Positions 9,866 to 18,527 of a stretch of 64,000 bases of DNA are shown here, piece by piece. The stretch is from Myxococcaceae bacterium (GTDB lineage Bacteria > Myxococcota > Myxococcia > Myxococcales > Myxococcaceae): NCBI GenBank assembly GCA_019694575.1, contig JAIBBR010000002.1, positions 1 through 64,000 on the forward strand, given 5' to 3'. Under the pieces are notes generated by a model. The model was not told the origin of the DNA. It was given only the letters and a program-made list of their open reading frames with translations, and did not search any database. The stretch's first letter is position 1; each line of letters starts with the position of its first letter. Made by a program: the position numbers and the translations under genes.

Positions 9866-11226
9866 TGAGCGCCGCCTCAAAAGAGAACGCGCTCATCACC
9901 GGCGCGCAAACCGACACCTCGCTCAACCAGTCGCTTTTGGGCTTTGTTTGGTCAAAGCCCACCCGTGGCTACAAACAAACCTTGCTGCTGCTGTCAGGTG
10001 GCGTCGGCGCGCTTTTGCTCTCGCTCTTTCTGTTGCTTTGGCAAGGCGTGGGGGTGTGGGGCAACAACCACCCCGTTGGCTGGGGCTTCGACATCATCAA
10101 CTTCGTCTGGTGGATAGGTATCGGCCATGCCGGCACGTTGATTTCGGCGATTCTGCTGCTCTTCCAACAGAAGTGGCGCACCTCTATCAACCGCGCGGCT
10201 GAAGCGATGACGCTCTTCGCGGTGGTGTGCGCGCTGATGTACCCCACTTTTCACACCGGCCGGCCGTGGTTCGACTGGTGGATGCTCCCTTACCCTTCGA
10301 CTTTGGGCGTGGGGCCGCAGTTCAAAAGCCCGCTGTTGTGGGACGTCTTCGCCATCGCCACGTACGGCACGGTGTCGCTGCTCTTTTGGTACGTGGGGCT
10401 GATACCCGACTTGGCGGCGCTGCGTGACGGCAGCAAAAGCAAAGCGGCGCGCCTTGCGTACGGCGTTTTCGCGTTGGGGTGGCGTGGCTCAGGCCGGCAT
10501 TGGAGCCACTGGAAGCTGGGCTACTTGCTTCTCGCGGGGCTCTCGACGCCGCTGGTGCTCTCGGTGCACACCATCGTCTCTTTCGACTTCGCGGTGAGCC
10601 ACATACCCGGCTGGCACTCAGCCATATTTCCTCCGTACTTCGTGGCCGGCGCGGTGTTTTCAGGCTTCGCGATGGTGGTGTCGCTGATGATTCCCGCGCG
10701 CAAGTTCATGAAGCTCGAGCACGTCATTACGCTGACGCACCTCGAGAACATGAATAAGGTGATTTTGCTCACCGGCCTCATCGTCTCGTACGGCTACGCA
10801 ATGGAGCACTTCACCGCCTGGTATTCGGGCAGTGAATACGAGTGGACGACTTTCTTCGAGACGCGCACCAAGGGCCCGTACGCGCCGCTCTATTGGGCGA
10901 TGTGGTTTTGCAACCTCATCGTGCCGCAAGTGTTCTGGGTGAAGAAGTGGCGCCGCAGCTTGCCCGTGATGTTCACGGTGGCGATTTTGGTGAACATCGG
11001 CATGTGGCTGGAGCGGTTCGTCATCATTGTCATCTCGCTCCACCGCGACTTTCTGCCGTCGAGCTGGGCGATGTACTACCCAACGCCGGCCGACCTGGCG
11101 ATGTTCTTGGGCTCCATCGCCTTCTTTCTCACCGCCTTCATGCTGTTCTGTAAATTTTTGCCGGCCGTCGCGGTCGCCGAGGTGAAAGAGCAAAACCACG
11201 CCGAGCACGTGAAAGGGCCTGCCTGA
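9865..11226 (+). CDS. actC: Alternative complex III NrfD-like membrane subunit ActC
   Basis: The predicted protein has 453 aa. This polytopic membrane protein of the NrfD/PsrC family has about ten hydrophobic helices. It starts with LLGFVWSKPTRGYKQTLLLL, then WWIGIGHAGTLISAILLLFQ (a typical NrfD segment), and ends in a cytoplasmic tail. It should bind and oxidise menaquinol and deliver electrons to ActB. ATG 9865 shares its A with the actB stop (TGATG); a GTG at 9862 directly before it is an equivalent alternative. ActF further down is its paralogue. Confidence 0.9.
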   Translation: MSAASKENALITGAQTDTSLNQSLLGFVWSKPTRGYKQTLLLLSGGVGALLLSLFLLLWQGVGVWGNNHPVGWGFDIINFVWWIGIGHAGTLISAILLLFQQKWRTSINRAAEAMTLFAVVCALMYPTFHTGRPWFDWWMLPYPSTLGVGPQFKSPLLWDVFAIATYGTVSLLFWYVGLIPDLAALRDGSKSKAARLAYGVFALGWRGSGRHWSHWKLGYLLLAGLSTPLVLSVHTIVSFDFAVSHIPGWHSAIFPPYFVAGAVFSGFAMVVSLMIPARKFMKLEHVITLTHLENMNKVILLTGLIVSYGYAMEHFTAWYSGSEYEWTTFFETRTKGPYAPLYWAMWFCNLIVPQVFWVKKWRRSLPVMFTVAILVNIGMWLERFVIIVISLHRDFLPSSWAMYYPTPADLAMFLGSIAFFLTAFMLFCKFLPAVAVAEVKEQNHAEHVKGPA

Positions 11227-11777
11227 TGCGCGCCTGGGTGCTGGGAGAATTCGAAGGCAGCGAAGCGCTGCTCGCGGCGACCCGGCTGCTGCGCGCCGAA
11301 GGCCTGCGCGCGCTCGACACACACACGCCGTACCCGGTGCGCGGGTTGGAAGAAGCGCTCGGTTTGCCACGCTCAGGTGTGTCGACGGTGGCCTTTGTCG
11401 GAGGCGTGGTGGGGGTGCTGACCGCCTATCTCACCATGGTGTACTTCAACGTCGTCGAGTACCCGCTCAACCTGGCGAACAAACCACCGCACAGCCCGCC
11501 GGTTTTCATTCCCGTCACTTTTGAAATCATGGTGCTCTTCTCTTCGCTCGCCATCGTGACGAGCCTGGTGGTGTATTTCTGGGCTTTTCCCCGGTTGCAC
11601 CACCCGCTGTTTGAGCACGACGCCTTTCGTAGCGCTTCGAGCCATGGGTGGTGGCTCTCGGTCAACAGCGAAATGCCCGACATGGTGATGCGCGCCAGAG
11701 AACGGCTCGACGCCTTGGGCGCGAAGAACGTCACGGTCATTCATGAGTTCACCGCTGCGCCAGGAGGCCATGCGTGA
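11226..11777 (+). CDS. actD: Alternative complex III membrane subunit ActD (DUF3341)
   Basis: The predicted protein has 183 aa. The N-terminal cytoplasmic part (WVLGEFEGSEALLAATRLLR; LDTHTPYPVRGLEEALGL) and the two membrane helices (STVAFVGGVVGVLTAYLTM and VTFEIMVLFSSLAIVTSLVV) match the DUF3341/ActD family, an integral subunit of alternative complex III. It starts at an ATG overlapping the actC stop by one base and is followed by actE with a TGATG junction. Confidence 0.9.
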   Translation: MRAWVLGEFEGSEALLAATRLLRAEGLRALDTHTPYPVRGLEEALGLPRSGVSTVAFVGGVVGVLTAYLTMVYFNVVEYPLNLANKPPHSPPVFIPVTFEIMVLFSSLAIVTSLVVYFWAFPRLHHPLFEHDAFRSASSHGWWLSVNSEMPDMVMRARERLDALGAKNVTVIHEFTAAPGGHA

Positions 11778-12328
11778 TGCGCCGCGCTCTACTTTGCGTG
11801 CTCCCCGGGTGGCTGAGCGCCTGCCACGGCGTGCAGGGAGGAGACGGCGAAGTGTTGATGCGCATGTACGAGCAAAAAAAGGTGAAGCCCTTCGCGCCAT
11901 CGCCGGTGTTTGCCGACGGGCACGGCATGCGCATGCCGCCTGCGGGCACGGTGCCGCGCGACGCCGAGCTCGAATGGCGCGTCAAACCACCCTTCACCGC
12001 GGCGCTGCTCGAAAAGGGTCGGCACCGCTTCAACATCGTCTGCGCGGCCTGCCATGGCCACTTGGGCGACGGCAACTCAAGGGTGGCCACCCATATGGCG
12101 CTGGCGCCGCCACCGTCGTTTCACACCTTGGGTGAACGCACCGACGAGCACCTCTTTGCAGTCATCGGCAAAGGTTTTGGTTTGATGCCGGCTTTCCCCG
12201 ACATTTCGCTCGAAGAGCGCTGGGGCATCGTCGGCTACGTGCGCGCGCTGCAGTTGTCACAACACGCGCCGCTGTCAATGGCGCCGCCAGCAGAGCGCGA
12301 ACGGCTGTTGCGCGAGGGCATGCCGTGA
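11777..12328 (+). CDS. actE: Alternative complex III monoheme cytochrome c subunit ActE
   Basis: The predicted protein has 183 aa. A lipoprotein-type signal (RALLCVLPGWLSAC) is followed by a single heme-c site (FNIVCAACHGHLGDGNS, about residue 86) and the usual distal Met region (GFGLMPAFPDISLEERWGIV). It should be the periplasmic, lipid-anchored cytochrome of the complex. GAGG lies upstream and the ATG at 11777 overlaps the actD stop; GTG 11774 is the alternative start. Confidence 0.9.
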   Translation: MRRALLCVLPGWLSACHGVQGGDGEVLMRMYEQKKVKPFAPSPVFADGHGMRMPPAGTVPRDAELEWRVKPPFTAALLEKGRHRFNIVCAACHGHLGDGNSRVATHMALAPPPSFHTLGERTDEHLFAVIGKGFGLMPAFPDISLEERWGIVGYVRALQLSQHAPLSMAPPAERERLLREGMP

Positions 12329-13593
12329 GCCTTTTTCAGCCCTTCACCGGTTCGCGGCACACGGTGTGGCTTGCCTTGGGCGTGGGTTTGCTTGGCTTGA
12401 GCGGTACCGCGGCAGGCTTCGTGCAAAACCCCGCGCATGCCTACCACTCGTACCTTGTGGCCTTCGCCTATTGGGTCAGCATCAGCCTGGGCACCCTGGT
12501 GATGCTGTGCACCTTTCATGCGTCAGGCGCGGTGTGGATGACCGTCTTGCGCCGCCAAATGGAAACCATTGCCTCGGGCCTCACCGTGGGGGTGCTGCTT
12601 TTTTTGCCGCTGCTGACCGGCATGAAGCACCTCTATGTGTGGGCCGACACCGAAAAAGCCGCGCTGGGTTTGCATGACCACGCGTGGGAGCTGATGCGCC
12701 ACAAAGCGCCGTTTCTCAACATGGTCACCTTCGTCGTCGGCACGCTGCTTTGCTTCGGCACCTGGGCGTTGGTGAGCGAGCTGCTTTTCAAATGGAGCCG
12801 CGACCAAGACACCCGGCCGGGCGATGAGCAGCCGCTTAAGAAAATGCGCGCCTTGGCAGCGCCGGCGTTGGTGGCGATTGCGCTGACGATGAGCTTCGCC
12901 GCGCTGGCGTGGTTAATGTCGCTCGAGCCGCTCTGGTTTTCGTCGATGTACGGGGTGTATTACTTCGCGGGCAGTTTTCTCGCTGCCTTCGCGATGGTGA
13001 CGTTGGTCACCGTGGTGCCCGAAGACGAGCGGCTGCAAGGCGCCTACGTTTCAGAGGAGCACTTGCACAACCTGGGCAAGCTGCAACTGGCCTTCACGGC
13101 GTTCTGGGCGTACATCGTTTTCAGCCAGTTCCTCATTATCTGGCATGCCAACCAGGCTGAAGAGGCGCCCTTTTTTCTCGCGCGGGGTTTGTCGCGGGTG
13201 GCTCCGGCACAAGCCTTCGGCGAGCACCGGGTGCTGTCGCACAGCGGCGATGCGTGGTGGCCGGTGTCACTCTTTTTGATGCTGTTTCATTTCGCCCTGC
13301 CGTTTCTTTTCTTTCTGTCTTCGGCGGCGAAGAAGAGTCGCAAGTATTTGGCCTTCATGTCGGTGTGGTTGCTTTTGGTGCATTACATCGACTTGTTCTG
13401 GGCGGTCATGCCGGCGAAGCGCCTCGTCACGCCGGCGCTCACCGCTCCGTCATTGGAGTGGACCGACGTCACCGCATTCTTCGGCGTTGGTGGAATAAGC
13501 GTGGCCTTCGTCTGGTGGCGCATGCACGGGCGTTACGCGGTGCCGGTCAACGACCCGGCCCTGGGTGCTTCGCTGAGGTACCAGCAGCCATGA
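12325..13593 (+). CDS. actF: Alternative complex III NrfD-like membrane subunit ActF
   Basis: The predicted protein has 422 aa with about ten transmembrane helices (for example LALGVGLLGLSGTAAGFVQN, WVSISLGTLVMLCTFHASGA, FLMLFHFALPFLFFLSSAAK). It is the second NrfD-like subunit and completes the ActA-F set. GTG 12325 overlaps the actE stop by four bases (GTGA). In known structures ActF packs against ActC and may take part in proton movement; that mechanistic point is from the family, not from this sequence. Confidence 0.9.
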   Translation: MSLFQPFTGSRHTVWLALGVGLLGLSGTAAGFVQNPAHAYHSYLVAFAYWVSISLGTLVMLCTFHASGAVWMTVLRRQMETIASGLTVGVLLFLPLLTGMKHLYVWADTEKAALGLHDHAWELMRHKAPFLNMVTFVVGTLLCFGTWALVSELLFKWSRDQDTRPGDEQPLKKMRALAAPALVAIALTMSFAALAWLMSLEPLWFSSMYGVYYFAGSFLAAFAMVTLVTVVPEDERLQGAYVSEEHLHNLGKLQLAFTAFWAYIVFSQFLIIWHANQAEEAPFFLARGLSRVAPAQAFGEHRVLSHSGDAWWPVSLFLMLFHFALPFLFFLSSAAKKSRKYLAFMSVWLLLVHYIDLFWAVMPAKRLVTPALTAPSLEWTDVTAFFGVGGISVAFVWWRMHGRYAVPVNDPALGASLRYQQP

Positions 13594-13967
13594 GCCTGCA
13601 GCCTTCATCTCCACCCGTGCCGGCGCAGCTGCAGACAAGCGAGCAACTGCCGTGGAAGCGCATTTTTCTCGCTGCCGCTGGGGCGCTGGGGCTCTTCGCG
13701 CTCGGCGTGGCGTTCGCGCTGTGGCTGCAAAACGACGTGGCGGGCAGCTTCGTCGATGGAGCGGGGCAGCCTGTGCCAGCCTTGGCCGGCGCGCCGCAGG
13801 TGGGCATCGTTGAGCAGCGAATCGTCGAAGCCGAAAGCCGCGCCCAGCGGCAACGCCAAGACGCCGAAGCGCGCTTGAGCCGTTACGGCTGGGTCGACCG
13901 CCCCCAGCGCATCGTTCACGTGCCGATTGAAGCGGCGATGCGGGCCGTCTCTGAGGGGCAACGATGA
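13590..13967 (+). CDS. Small membrane protein of the alternative complex III operon
   Basis: The predicted protein has 125 aa, one membrane helix (IFLAAAGALGLFALGVAFALWL) and a charged periplasmic tail (EAESRAQRQRQDAEARLSRY) ending with DRPQRIVHVPIEAAMRAVSE. Small single-pass proteins sit at this place, between actF and the Sco gene, in related operons; I do not know a settled name. It overlaps both neighbours by 4 bases, so it is translationally coupled and probably serves assembly or coupling of complex III to the oxidase. Confidence 0.75.
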   Translation: MSLQPSSPPVPAQLQTSEQLPWKRIFLAAAGALGLFALGVAFALWLQNDVAGSFVDGAGQPVPALAGAPQVGIVEQRIVEAESRAQRQRQDAEARLSRYGWVDRPQRIVHVPIEAAMRAVSEGQR

Positions 13968-14767
13968 ATGCGTTTTTCTCGGCTTGGTTGTTGTGGGCTG
14001 CACAAGCGCAGGTCGAGCCGTCGCCCTTCGTCAAAGACGTGGCGGTGATTGAAAACGTAGGAGAAGCAGTGCCGCTCGACGCGCCGTTTACCAATCACCG
14101 GGGGCAGCCGGTGACCTTGCGTGAAGTGCTGAGCGGCGGGCGGCCGGTGGTGCTGACGCCGGTCTATTACAGCTGCCCCACTTTGTGCCCCATGGTGCTG
14201 AGCGGCGTGGCGGGTGCCTTGAAAGGCACTGGGCTCAAGCTCGGCGCCGACTACGCGCTCGTCACCTTCAGCATCGCGCCTGAAGAGACTTTCGAGCAGG
14301 CGGCTGAAAAACGGCTCACCGTGGCCCATGTGCTGGGTGCTCCAGCTGACGGCTCGGCGTGGCCTTTCTGGGTGGGCGACGCGCGCAGCGTGCATGCGCT
14401 GACTGACGCGCTGGGCTTCAAATACCGCTACGACGCACAACTCAAACAATACGCGCACCAGGCCGTATTCATGGTGCTCACGCCCGAGGGCAAAATTTCG
14501 CGCTACCTGTACGGCGCGCAGTTTCGCCCCCGGCAATTGCGGCTGGCCTTGGTTGAAGCGTCGCAGGGCAAGGTAGGCACCACTTTCGATCAGTTGATGC
14601 TCACCTGTTACCGCTATGAGCCGGCGACACGTCGCTACCAATTTTACGTGCAGGGCATTCTGCGCGCCGGAGGTCTGGCCGTTTTCGCCGCCTTGGTCGC
14701 CTTGTTGACGGTGCTGTGGCGCCGTGAATCGACGCGCGGCTCTCCCTTTGAGGGAGCCCGGCGATGA
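13964..14767 (+). CDS. SCO1/SenC-type copper chaperone for oxidase CuA assembly
   Basis: The predicted protein has 267 aa. A thioredoxin-like Sco fold shows the copper-binding CPTLCP motif (about residue 70) after VVLTPVYYS, and the conserved distal His appears to be in KQYAHQAVFMVL. It has an N-terminal signal (FFSAWLLWAAQAQ) and, less usual, a C-terminal membrane helix (AGGLAVFAALVALLTVLWRR) that would tether the protein. It lies between complex III genes and oxidase subunit II, which fits loading of copper into the CuA site of the next gene product. Confidence 0.88.
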   Translation: MNAFFSAWLLWAAQAQVEPSPFVKDVAVIENVGEAVPLDAPFTNHRGQPVTLREVLSGGRPVVLTPVYYSCPTLCPMVLSGVAGALKGTGLKLGADYALVTFSIAPEETFEQAAEKRLTVAHVLGAPADGSAWPFWVGDARSVHALTDALGFKYRYDAQLKQYAHQAVFMVLTPEGKISRYLYGAQFRPRQLRLALVEASQGKVGTTFDQLMLTCYRYEPATRRYQFYVQGILRAGGLAVFAALVALLTVLWRRESTRGSPFEGARR

Positions 14768-15780
14768 CCCAGTGGTTGCGCGAGCTGCTCTTTTTGCCTG
14801 AACGCGCGTCGACGTTCGCCGACCGGGTCGATGCGCTGCATTACCAAGTCTTTCTCACCACCATGGGGGTGTGGGCCGTCATCACCTTGGTGATGGGTTA
14901 TTTTTTCGTGCGCTTTCGCCGCAAGCGCGTGGAGCAATCGACCGAGCCGTTTCACCCTCCCTTGTCGATGGAGGTGTTTTTTGTTGCCGTGCCGTTGGTG
15001 GTTTTCTTGGGTTGGTTCACCATTGGTTTTCGCGACTTCACCTGGTACCGAAACCCACCGCCCGACGCGATAGACGTTTACGCCACCGGCAAAAAGTGGA
15101 TGTGGAAGTTCACTTACCCCGAAGGGCCCAATGCCATTGACACTTTGCACGTGCCGGTGGGGCGGCCGGTGCGGGTGCTCATCACTTCGCGCGACGTAAT
15201 TCATTCGTTCTTCGTGCCCGCCTTTCGGGTGAAGCAAGACGCGATACCCGGCCGGTATACCGAGACCTGGTTCATCGCCACACGCACCGGCGTGTTCGAC
15301 GTGTTTTGTGCCGAGTACTGCGGGCTCAGCCATTCACGCATGCTGGGCAAGGTGGTGGTGATGCCGGTTGAAGAATTCGAAGACTGGCGCGCCGCAGAAC
15401 GTGAACAAAGTTTCGCCGCGCGACTCGACGCCGACCCTACCCGTGACGAAGCGCGCGCCACCTTGGTGACGCAAGGTGAACGCCTGGCGCTCGAGAAAGG
15501 GTGCGGGCGCTGTCACACCGTCGACGGCACGCCGCACTTGGGGCCGACGTGGCGGGGCTTGTACCGCTCGATGCAAACGTTGACCACCGGTGAGAACGTG
15601 GTGGCCGACGAGGCCTACCTCACCCGCTCGATGATGAACCCGGGCGCCCAAAAAGTAGCGGGCTACTTCACCGACATGCCCAGCTATTTTGGGTTGCTCA
15701 CCAACGCCGAAGCCGCCGCGCTCGTCGAATACATCAAGTCGCTCAAAGGTGAAGAACCAGCACCCGGAGCGATGCGATGA
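14764..15780 (+). CDS. ctaC: caa3-type cytochrome c oxidase subunit II with fused cytochrome c domain
   Basis: The predicted protein has 338 aa. Two N-terminal membrane helices precede a cupredoxin domain with the full CuA ligand set (His in VIHSFFVPAF and the CAEYCGLSHSRM segment near residue 182). A C-terminal cytochrome c domain follows with CGRCH (about residue 247) and a late Met (TDMPSYFGLL). This fusion defines a caa3 oxidase, able to take electrons directly from alternative complex III. It overlaps the Sco gene and subunit I by 4 bases each. Confidence 0.93.
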   Translation: MTQWLRELLFLPERASTFADRVDALHYQVFLTTMGVWAVITLVMGYFFVRFRRKRVEQSTEPFHPPLSMEVFFVAVPLVVFLGWFTIGFRDFTWYRNPPPDAIDVYATGKKWMWKFTYPEGPNAIDTLHVPVGRPVRVLITSRDVIHSFFVPAFRVKQDAIPGRYTETWFIATRTGVFDVFCAEYCGLSHSRMLGKVVVMPVEEFEDWRAAEREQSFAARLDADPTRDEARATLVTQGERLALEKGCGRCHTVDGTPHLGPTWRGLYRSMQTLTTGENVVADEAYLTRSMMNPGAQKVAGYFTDMPSYFGLLTNAEAAALVEYIKSLKGEEPAPGAMR

Positions 15781-17423
15781 GCCCGGCCGAGAGCGCGCAT
15801 TTTCCCCGCTGGCATTTTTTCAACCAAACCACTGGCGTGATGTCGTGGCTCACCACGTTGGACCACAAGCGCATCGCGCTGATGTATTTCGGCGCGGTGG
15901 TGAGCGCGTTGATTTTGGGCGGCTTGCTCGCCCTCGGCATTCGCTTGGAGCTCTTTAACCCCGAGCCGTCATTGGTCGACGCGCAAACGTACAACCGGCT
16001 CTTCACCTTGCACGGCATGGTGATGGTGTTTCTCTTCATGGTGCCGGCGATACCCGCGGTCTTCGGTAACTTCTTCTTGCCGATGATGCTGGGCGCGAAA
16101 GACGTCGCCTTTCCCCGGCTCAACTTGGCGTCATTCTATATTTACGTGACGGGGGCGCTCTTTACCCTCTGGGCCATTGTTCATGGCGGCGTCGACACCG
16201 GGTGGACATTTTACGTGCCGTACAGCACCACCTCGGTCGTCGCCGTGGCACCGGTGATGCTGGGCATTTTCATCGTCGGGCTCTCGTCGATTCTCACGGG
16301 GCTCAACTTCATCGTCACCACGCATACCTTGCGCGCGCCGGGGCTCAACTGGGGCCGACTGCCGCTCTTCGTGTGGAACTTGTATGGCACCAGCATCATT
16401 TCGGTACTGGCGACACCCGTCATCGGCATTGTGGCGCTGCTGGTGGCGGCTGAAATCATTTTCGGTTTTGGTCTGTTTGACCCTGCGCGCGGTGGAGACC
16501 CGGTGCTCTTTCAACACCTCTTCTGGTTCTACTCGCACCCCGTGGTTTACGTGATGGTGCTGCCGGCGATGGGCGTGGTGAGCGAAGTGTTCGCCACCTT
16601 CTGTCGACGGCAAATCTTTGGTTACAAAATGCTCGCCGTGGCCACCTTGGGCATTGCCCTGGTGGGCTTCTTCGTGTGGGGCCACCATCTCTTTGTGGCG
16701 GGCCAGTCGACGTTCGACGCGGGCATTTTCGGAGTGCTCTCGATGTTGGTCGGCGTCTTCACCGCCATCAAAGTCTTCAACTGGGTCATGACGCTCTACA
16801 AAGGCGCGGTCGACTTCACGGTGCCCTTCGCCCTGGCGTGCTTTTTTCTCTACTTCCTCATTTTCGGCGGCATGACGGGCATCGCGCTGGCGGTCATCTC
16901 GCTCGATGTGCATTGGCACGACACGTATTACGTCGTGGCGCATTTTCACTTCGTGATGGTGGGCAGCGTGATGATGGCCTTTCTCGCCGCGGTTCATTAC
17001 TGGTTTCCCAAAATGTTTGGCCGCATGTACAGCGAGCGCGTGGCCTTGAGCGCGGTGGCGTTCATCTTCATTGGCTTCAACCTCACCTTCGTGCCCCAGT
17101 TTTTGCTCGGCAACATGGGCATGCCACGGCGCTACCACCAGTACCTGCCCATGTTTCAAAGCCTGAACGTCGCCTCGACGATGGGCGCGTTCATTTTAGG
17201 TCTGGGCATGTTTCTCTCGCTCTTCGCGCTGTTGTGGGCGCTCAAGTGGGGCGCGGTGGCGGGTGACAACCCGTTTCACTCGCGTGGCTATGAGTGGAAC
17301 ACCGCGTCACCGCCTGTACAGCACAACTTTCACACCCCGCAGGTCATTGTCGATGGGCCGCACAACTACGAAGGGCCTCCCGCCGCACAGCCGACAGCCA
17401 AGGTGGCCCATGGCGTCGAATGA
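15777..17423 (+). CDS. ctaD: Cytochrome c oxidase subunit I, A2-type heme-copper oxidase
   Basis: The predicted protein has 548 aa and 12 or so helices, with heme ligand His in LFTLHGMVMVFLFMVPAI and HFHFVMVG, and CuB ligands in FYSHPVVYVMVLPAMG and WGHHLF. The D-channel glutamate of A1 enzymes (HPEVY) is replaced here by the YSHPxV motif, the signature of A2-type oxidases such as those of Thermus and Rhodothermus. It reduces oxygen and pumps protons. The stop overlaps the start of subunit III by 14 bases. Confidence 0.95.
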   Translation: MSPAESAHFPRWHFFNQTTGVMSWLTTLDHKRIALMYFGAVVSALILGGLLALGIRLELFNPEPSLVDAQTYNRLFTLHGMVMVFLFMVPAIPAVFGNFFLPMMLGAKDVAFPRLNLASFYIYVTGALFTLWAIVHGGVDTGWTFYVPYSTTSVVAVAPVMLGIFIVGLSSILTGLNFIVTTHTLRAPGLNWGRLPLFVWNLYGTSIISVLATPVIGIVALLVAAEIIFGFGLFDPARGGDPVLFQHLFWFYSHPVVYVMVLPAMGVVSEVFATFCRRQIFGYKMLAVATLGIALVGFFVWGHHLFVAGQSTFDAGIFGVLSMLVGVFTAIKVFNWVMTLYKGAVDFTVPFALACFFLYFLIFGGMTGIALAVISLDVHWHDTYYVVAHFHFVMVGSVMMAFLAAVHYWFPKMFGRMYSERVALSAVAFIFIGFNLTFVPQFLLGNMGMPRRYHQYLPMFQSLNVASTMGAFILGLGMFLSLFALLWALKWGAVAGDNPFHSRGYEWNTASPPVQHNFHTPQVIVDGPHNYEGPPAAQPTAKVAHGVE

Positions 17424-18129
17424 AGCGGCCGCCGTCGAGCTCACCGCGCATGCAGACCACTTCGTCGATGCCGCGCACGAGCGTCGCGCCGCGCAGTTCG
17501 GCATGTGGCTGTTTCTGGCGAATGAAATTTTGCTTTTTGGGCCGCTCTTCACGGCCTTCGCGCTCTACCGCTACTTGTACCGCGACACCTTCGCGTACCT
17601 GTCGGCGGTGCACCTCGACTGGAAATTGGGCACGGTCAACACGGTGGTGCTGTTGGTCTCTTCATTCACCGTGGTGGTGGCGGGGTGGGCCGCGCGATGC
17701 CGCCGGTCGATTTGGGTGGGCCATGCGCTCATCGCCACCATCGTGTTGGCGGGCGGTTTTTTGGTGGTGAAGTACTTCGAATACACCCACAAATTTCATG
17801 AAGGTTTGCTGCCGGGAAAATATTTCACGCTGGACTTGGCGCATGACGTGGCGCTGCACATGGAGTCGCTGCGTGAAATGGGCCTAAACCCCGCGCAAAT
17901 GCGCATTGGCCCGGGGGCGAGCATGTTCTTCGCGCTCTATTTTCTCATCACCGGGTTGCATGGCCTGCACGTTGTCATCGGCATGGGCGTGCTGGGGTGG
18001 ATGGCGGTGCGTGCGTACCGGGGTGAATTCGCGGTGCGCAACGACACGCCGGTCGAGCTGTCGGGCCTGTACTGGCACTTGGTCGACCTGATTTGGATCT
18101 TCGTTTACCCGACGCTGTACTTGTTGTGA
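17410..18129 (+). CDS. ctaE: Cytochrome c oxidase subunit III
   Basis: The predicted protein has 239 aa. The segments FGMWLFLANEILLFGPLFTA, LGTVNTVVLLVSSFTVVVAG and LYFLITGLHGLHVVIGMGVL, with the last helix WHLVDLIWIFVYPTLYLL, are typical of subunit III. ATG 17410 lies inside the end of ctaD and puts the protein at the usual length; the longer upstream frame reads through ctaD and is a shadow. Confidence 0.92.
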   Translation: MASNEAAAVELTAHADHFVDAAHERRAAQFGMWLFLANEILLFGPLFTAFALYRYLYRDTFAYLSAVHLDWKLGTVNTVVLLVSSFTVVVAGWAARCRRSIWVGHALIATIVLAGGFLVVKYFEYTHKFHEGLLPGKYFTLDLAHDVALHMESLREMGLNPAQMRIGPGASMFFALYFLITGLHGLHVVIGMGVLGWMAVRAYRGEFAVRNDTPVELSGLYWHLVDLIWIFVYPTLYLL

Positions 18130-18144
18130 CGAAGGGAGCCGCCG

Positions 18145-18495
18145 ATGAACCACGCGCACGCGCAGCACCACGGTCTGGGCTTTTTCTTCGGCATTCTGCT
18201 GTCGCTGCTGGCGCTGACGGGGCTCACCTATGTCACCGCGCGCGTGTGGAGCAACTACGTGCCCGACGTGTTGCACGTGCCGCTCGCGTTGACCATTGCG
18301 CTGGTGAAGGCCGGGTTGGTGGCGTGGTTCTTCATGCACTTGAATGCGCACGCACCGGTGAACCGGGCGTACTTCGTGCTCGCGTTGTGCTTCGTGGCGT
18401 TGATGATGACGCTCATCGTGGGCGACGCGATGACGCGGTTGCCCACGGCTGAGCCGAATTTTCCCGGCTACCAAGAAGTGCGAGGAGCGCCGTAG
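18145..18495 (+). CDS. Prokaryotic cytochrome c oxidase subunit IV
   Basis: The predicted protein has 116 aa, with three helices (FFFGILLSLLALTGLTYVTA, VPLALTIALVKAGLVAWFFM and YFVLALCFVALMMTLIVGDA) and the characteristic VKAGLVAWFFMHL segment of bacterial subunit IV. It has a good ribosome site (GAAGGGAG, 6-8 bases upstream) and closes the operon, 15 bases after subunit III. The next gene (ending at 18528) faces it. Confidence 0.88.
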   Translation: MNHAHAQHHGLGFFFGILLSLLALTGLTYVTARVWSNYVPDVLHVPLALTIALVKAGLVAWFFMHLNAHAPVNRAYFVLALCFVALMMTLIVGDAMTRLPTAEPNFPGYQEVRGAP

Positions 18496-18527
18496 TGAAG
18501 AGGGGCCTGGCGAGGCTTTTTACCCAC

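Noticed and set aside
8648-9880. Long antisense frame opposite actB (410 aa)
   Set aside because: No start signal or family pattern; explained by GC-rich codon bias of actB.
16131-17159. Long antisense His/Glu-rich frame opposite oxidase subunit I
   Set aside because: Composition mirrors Met/Phe/Val codons of the membrane protein on the other strand; subunit I is certain.
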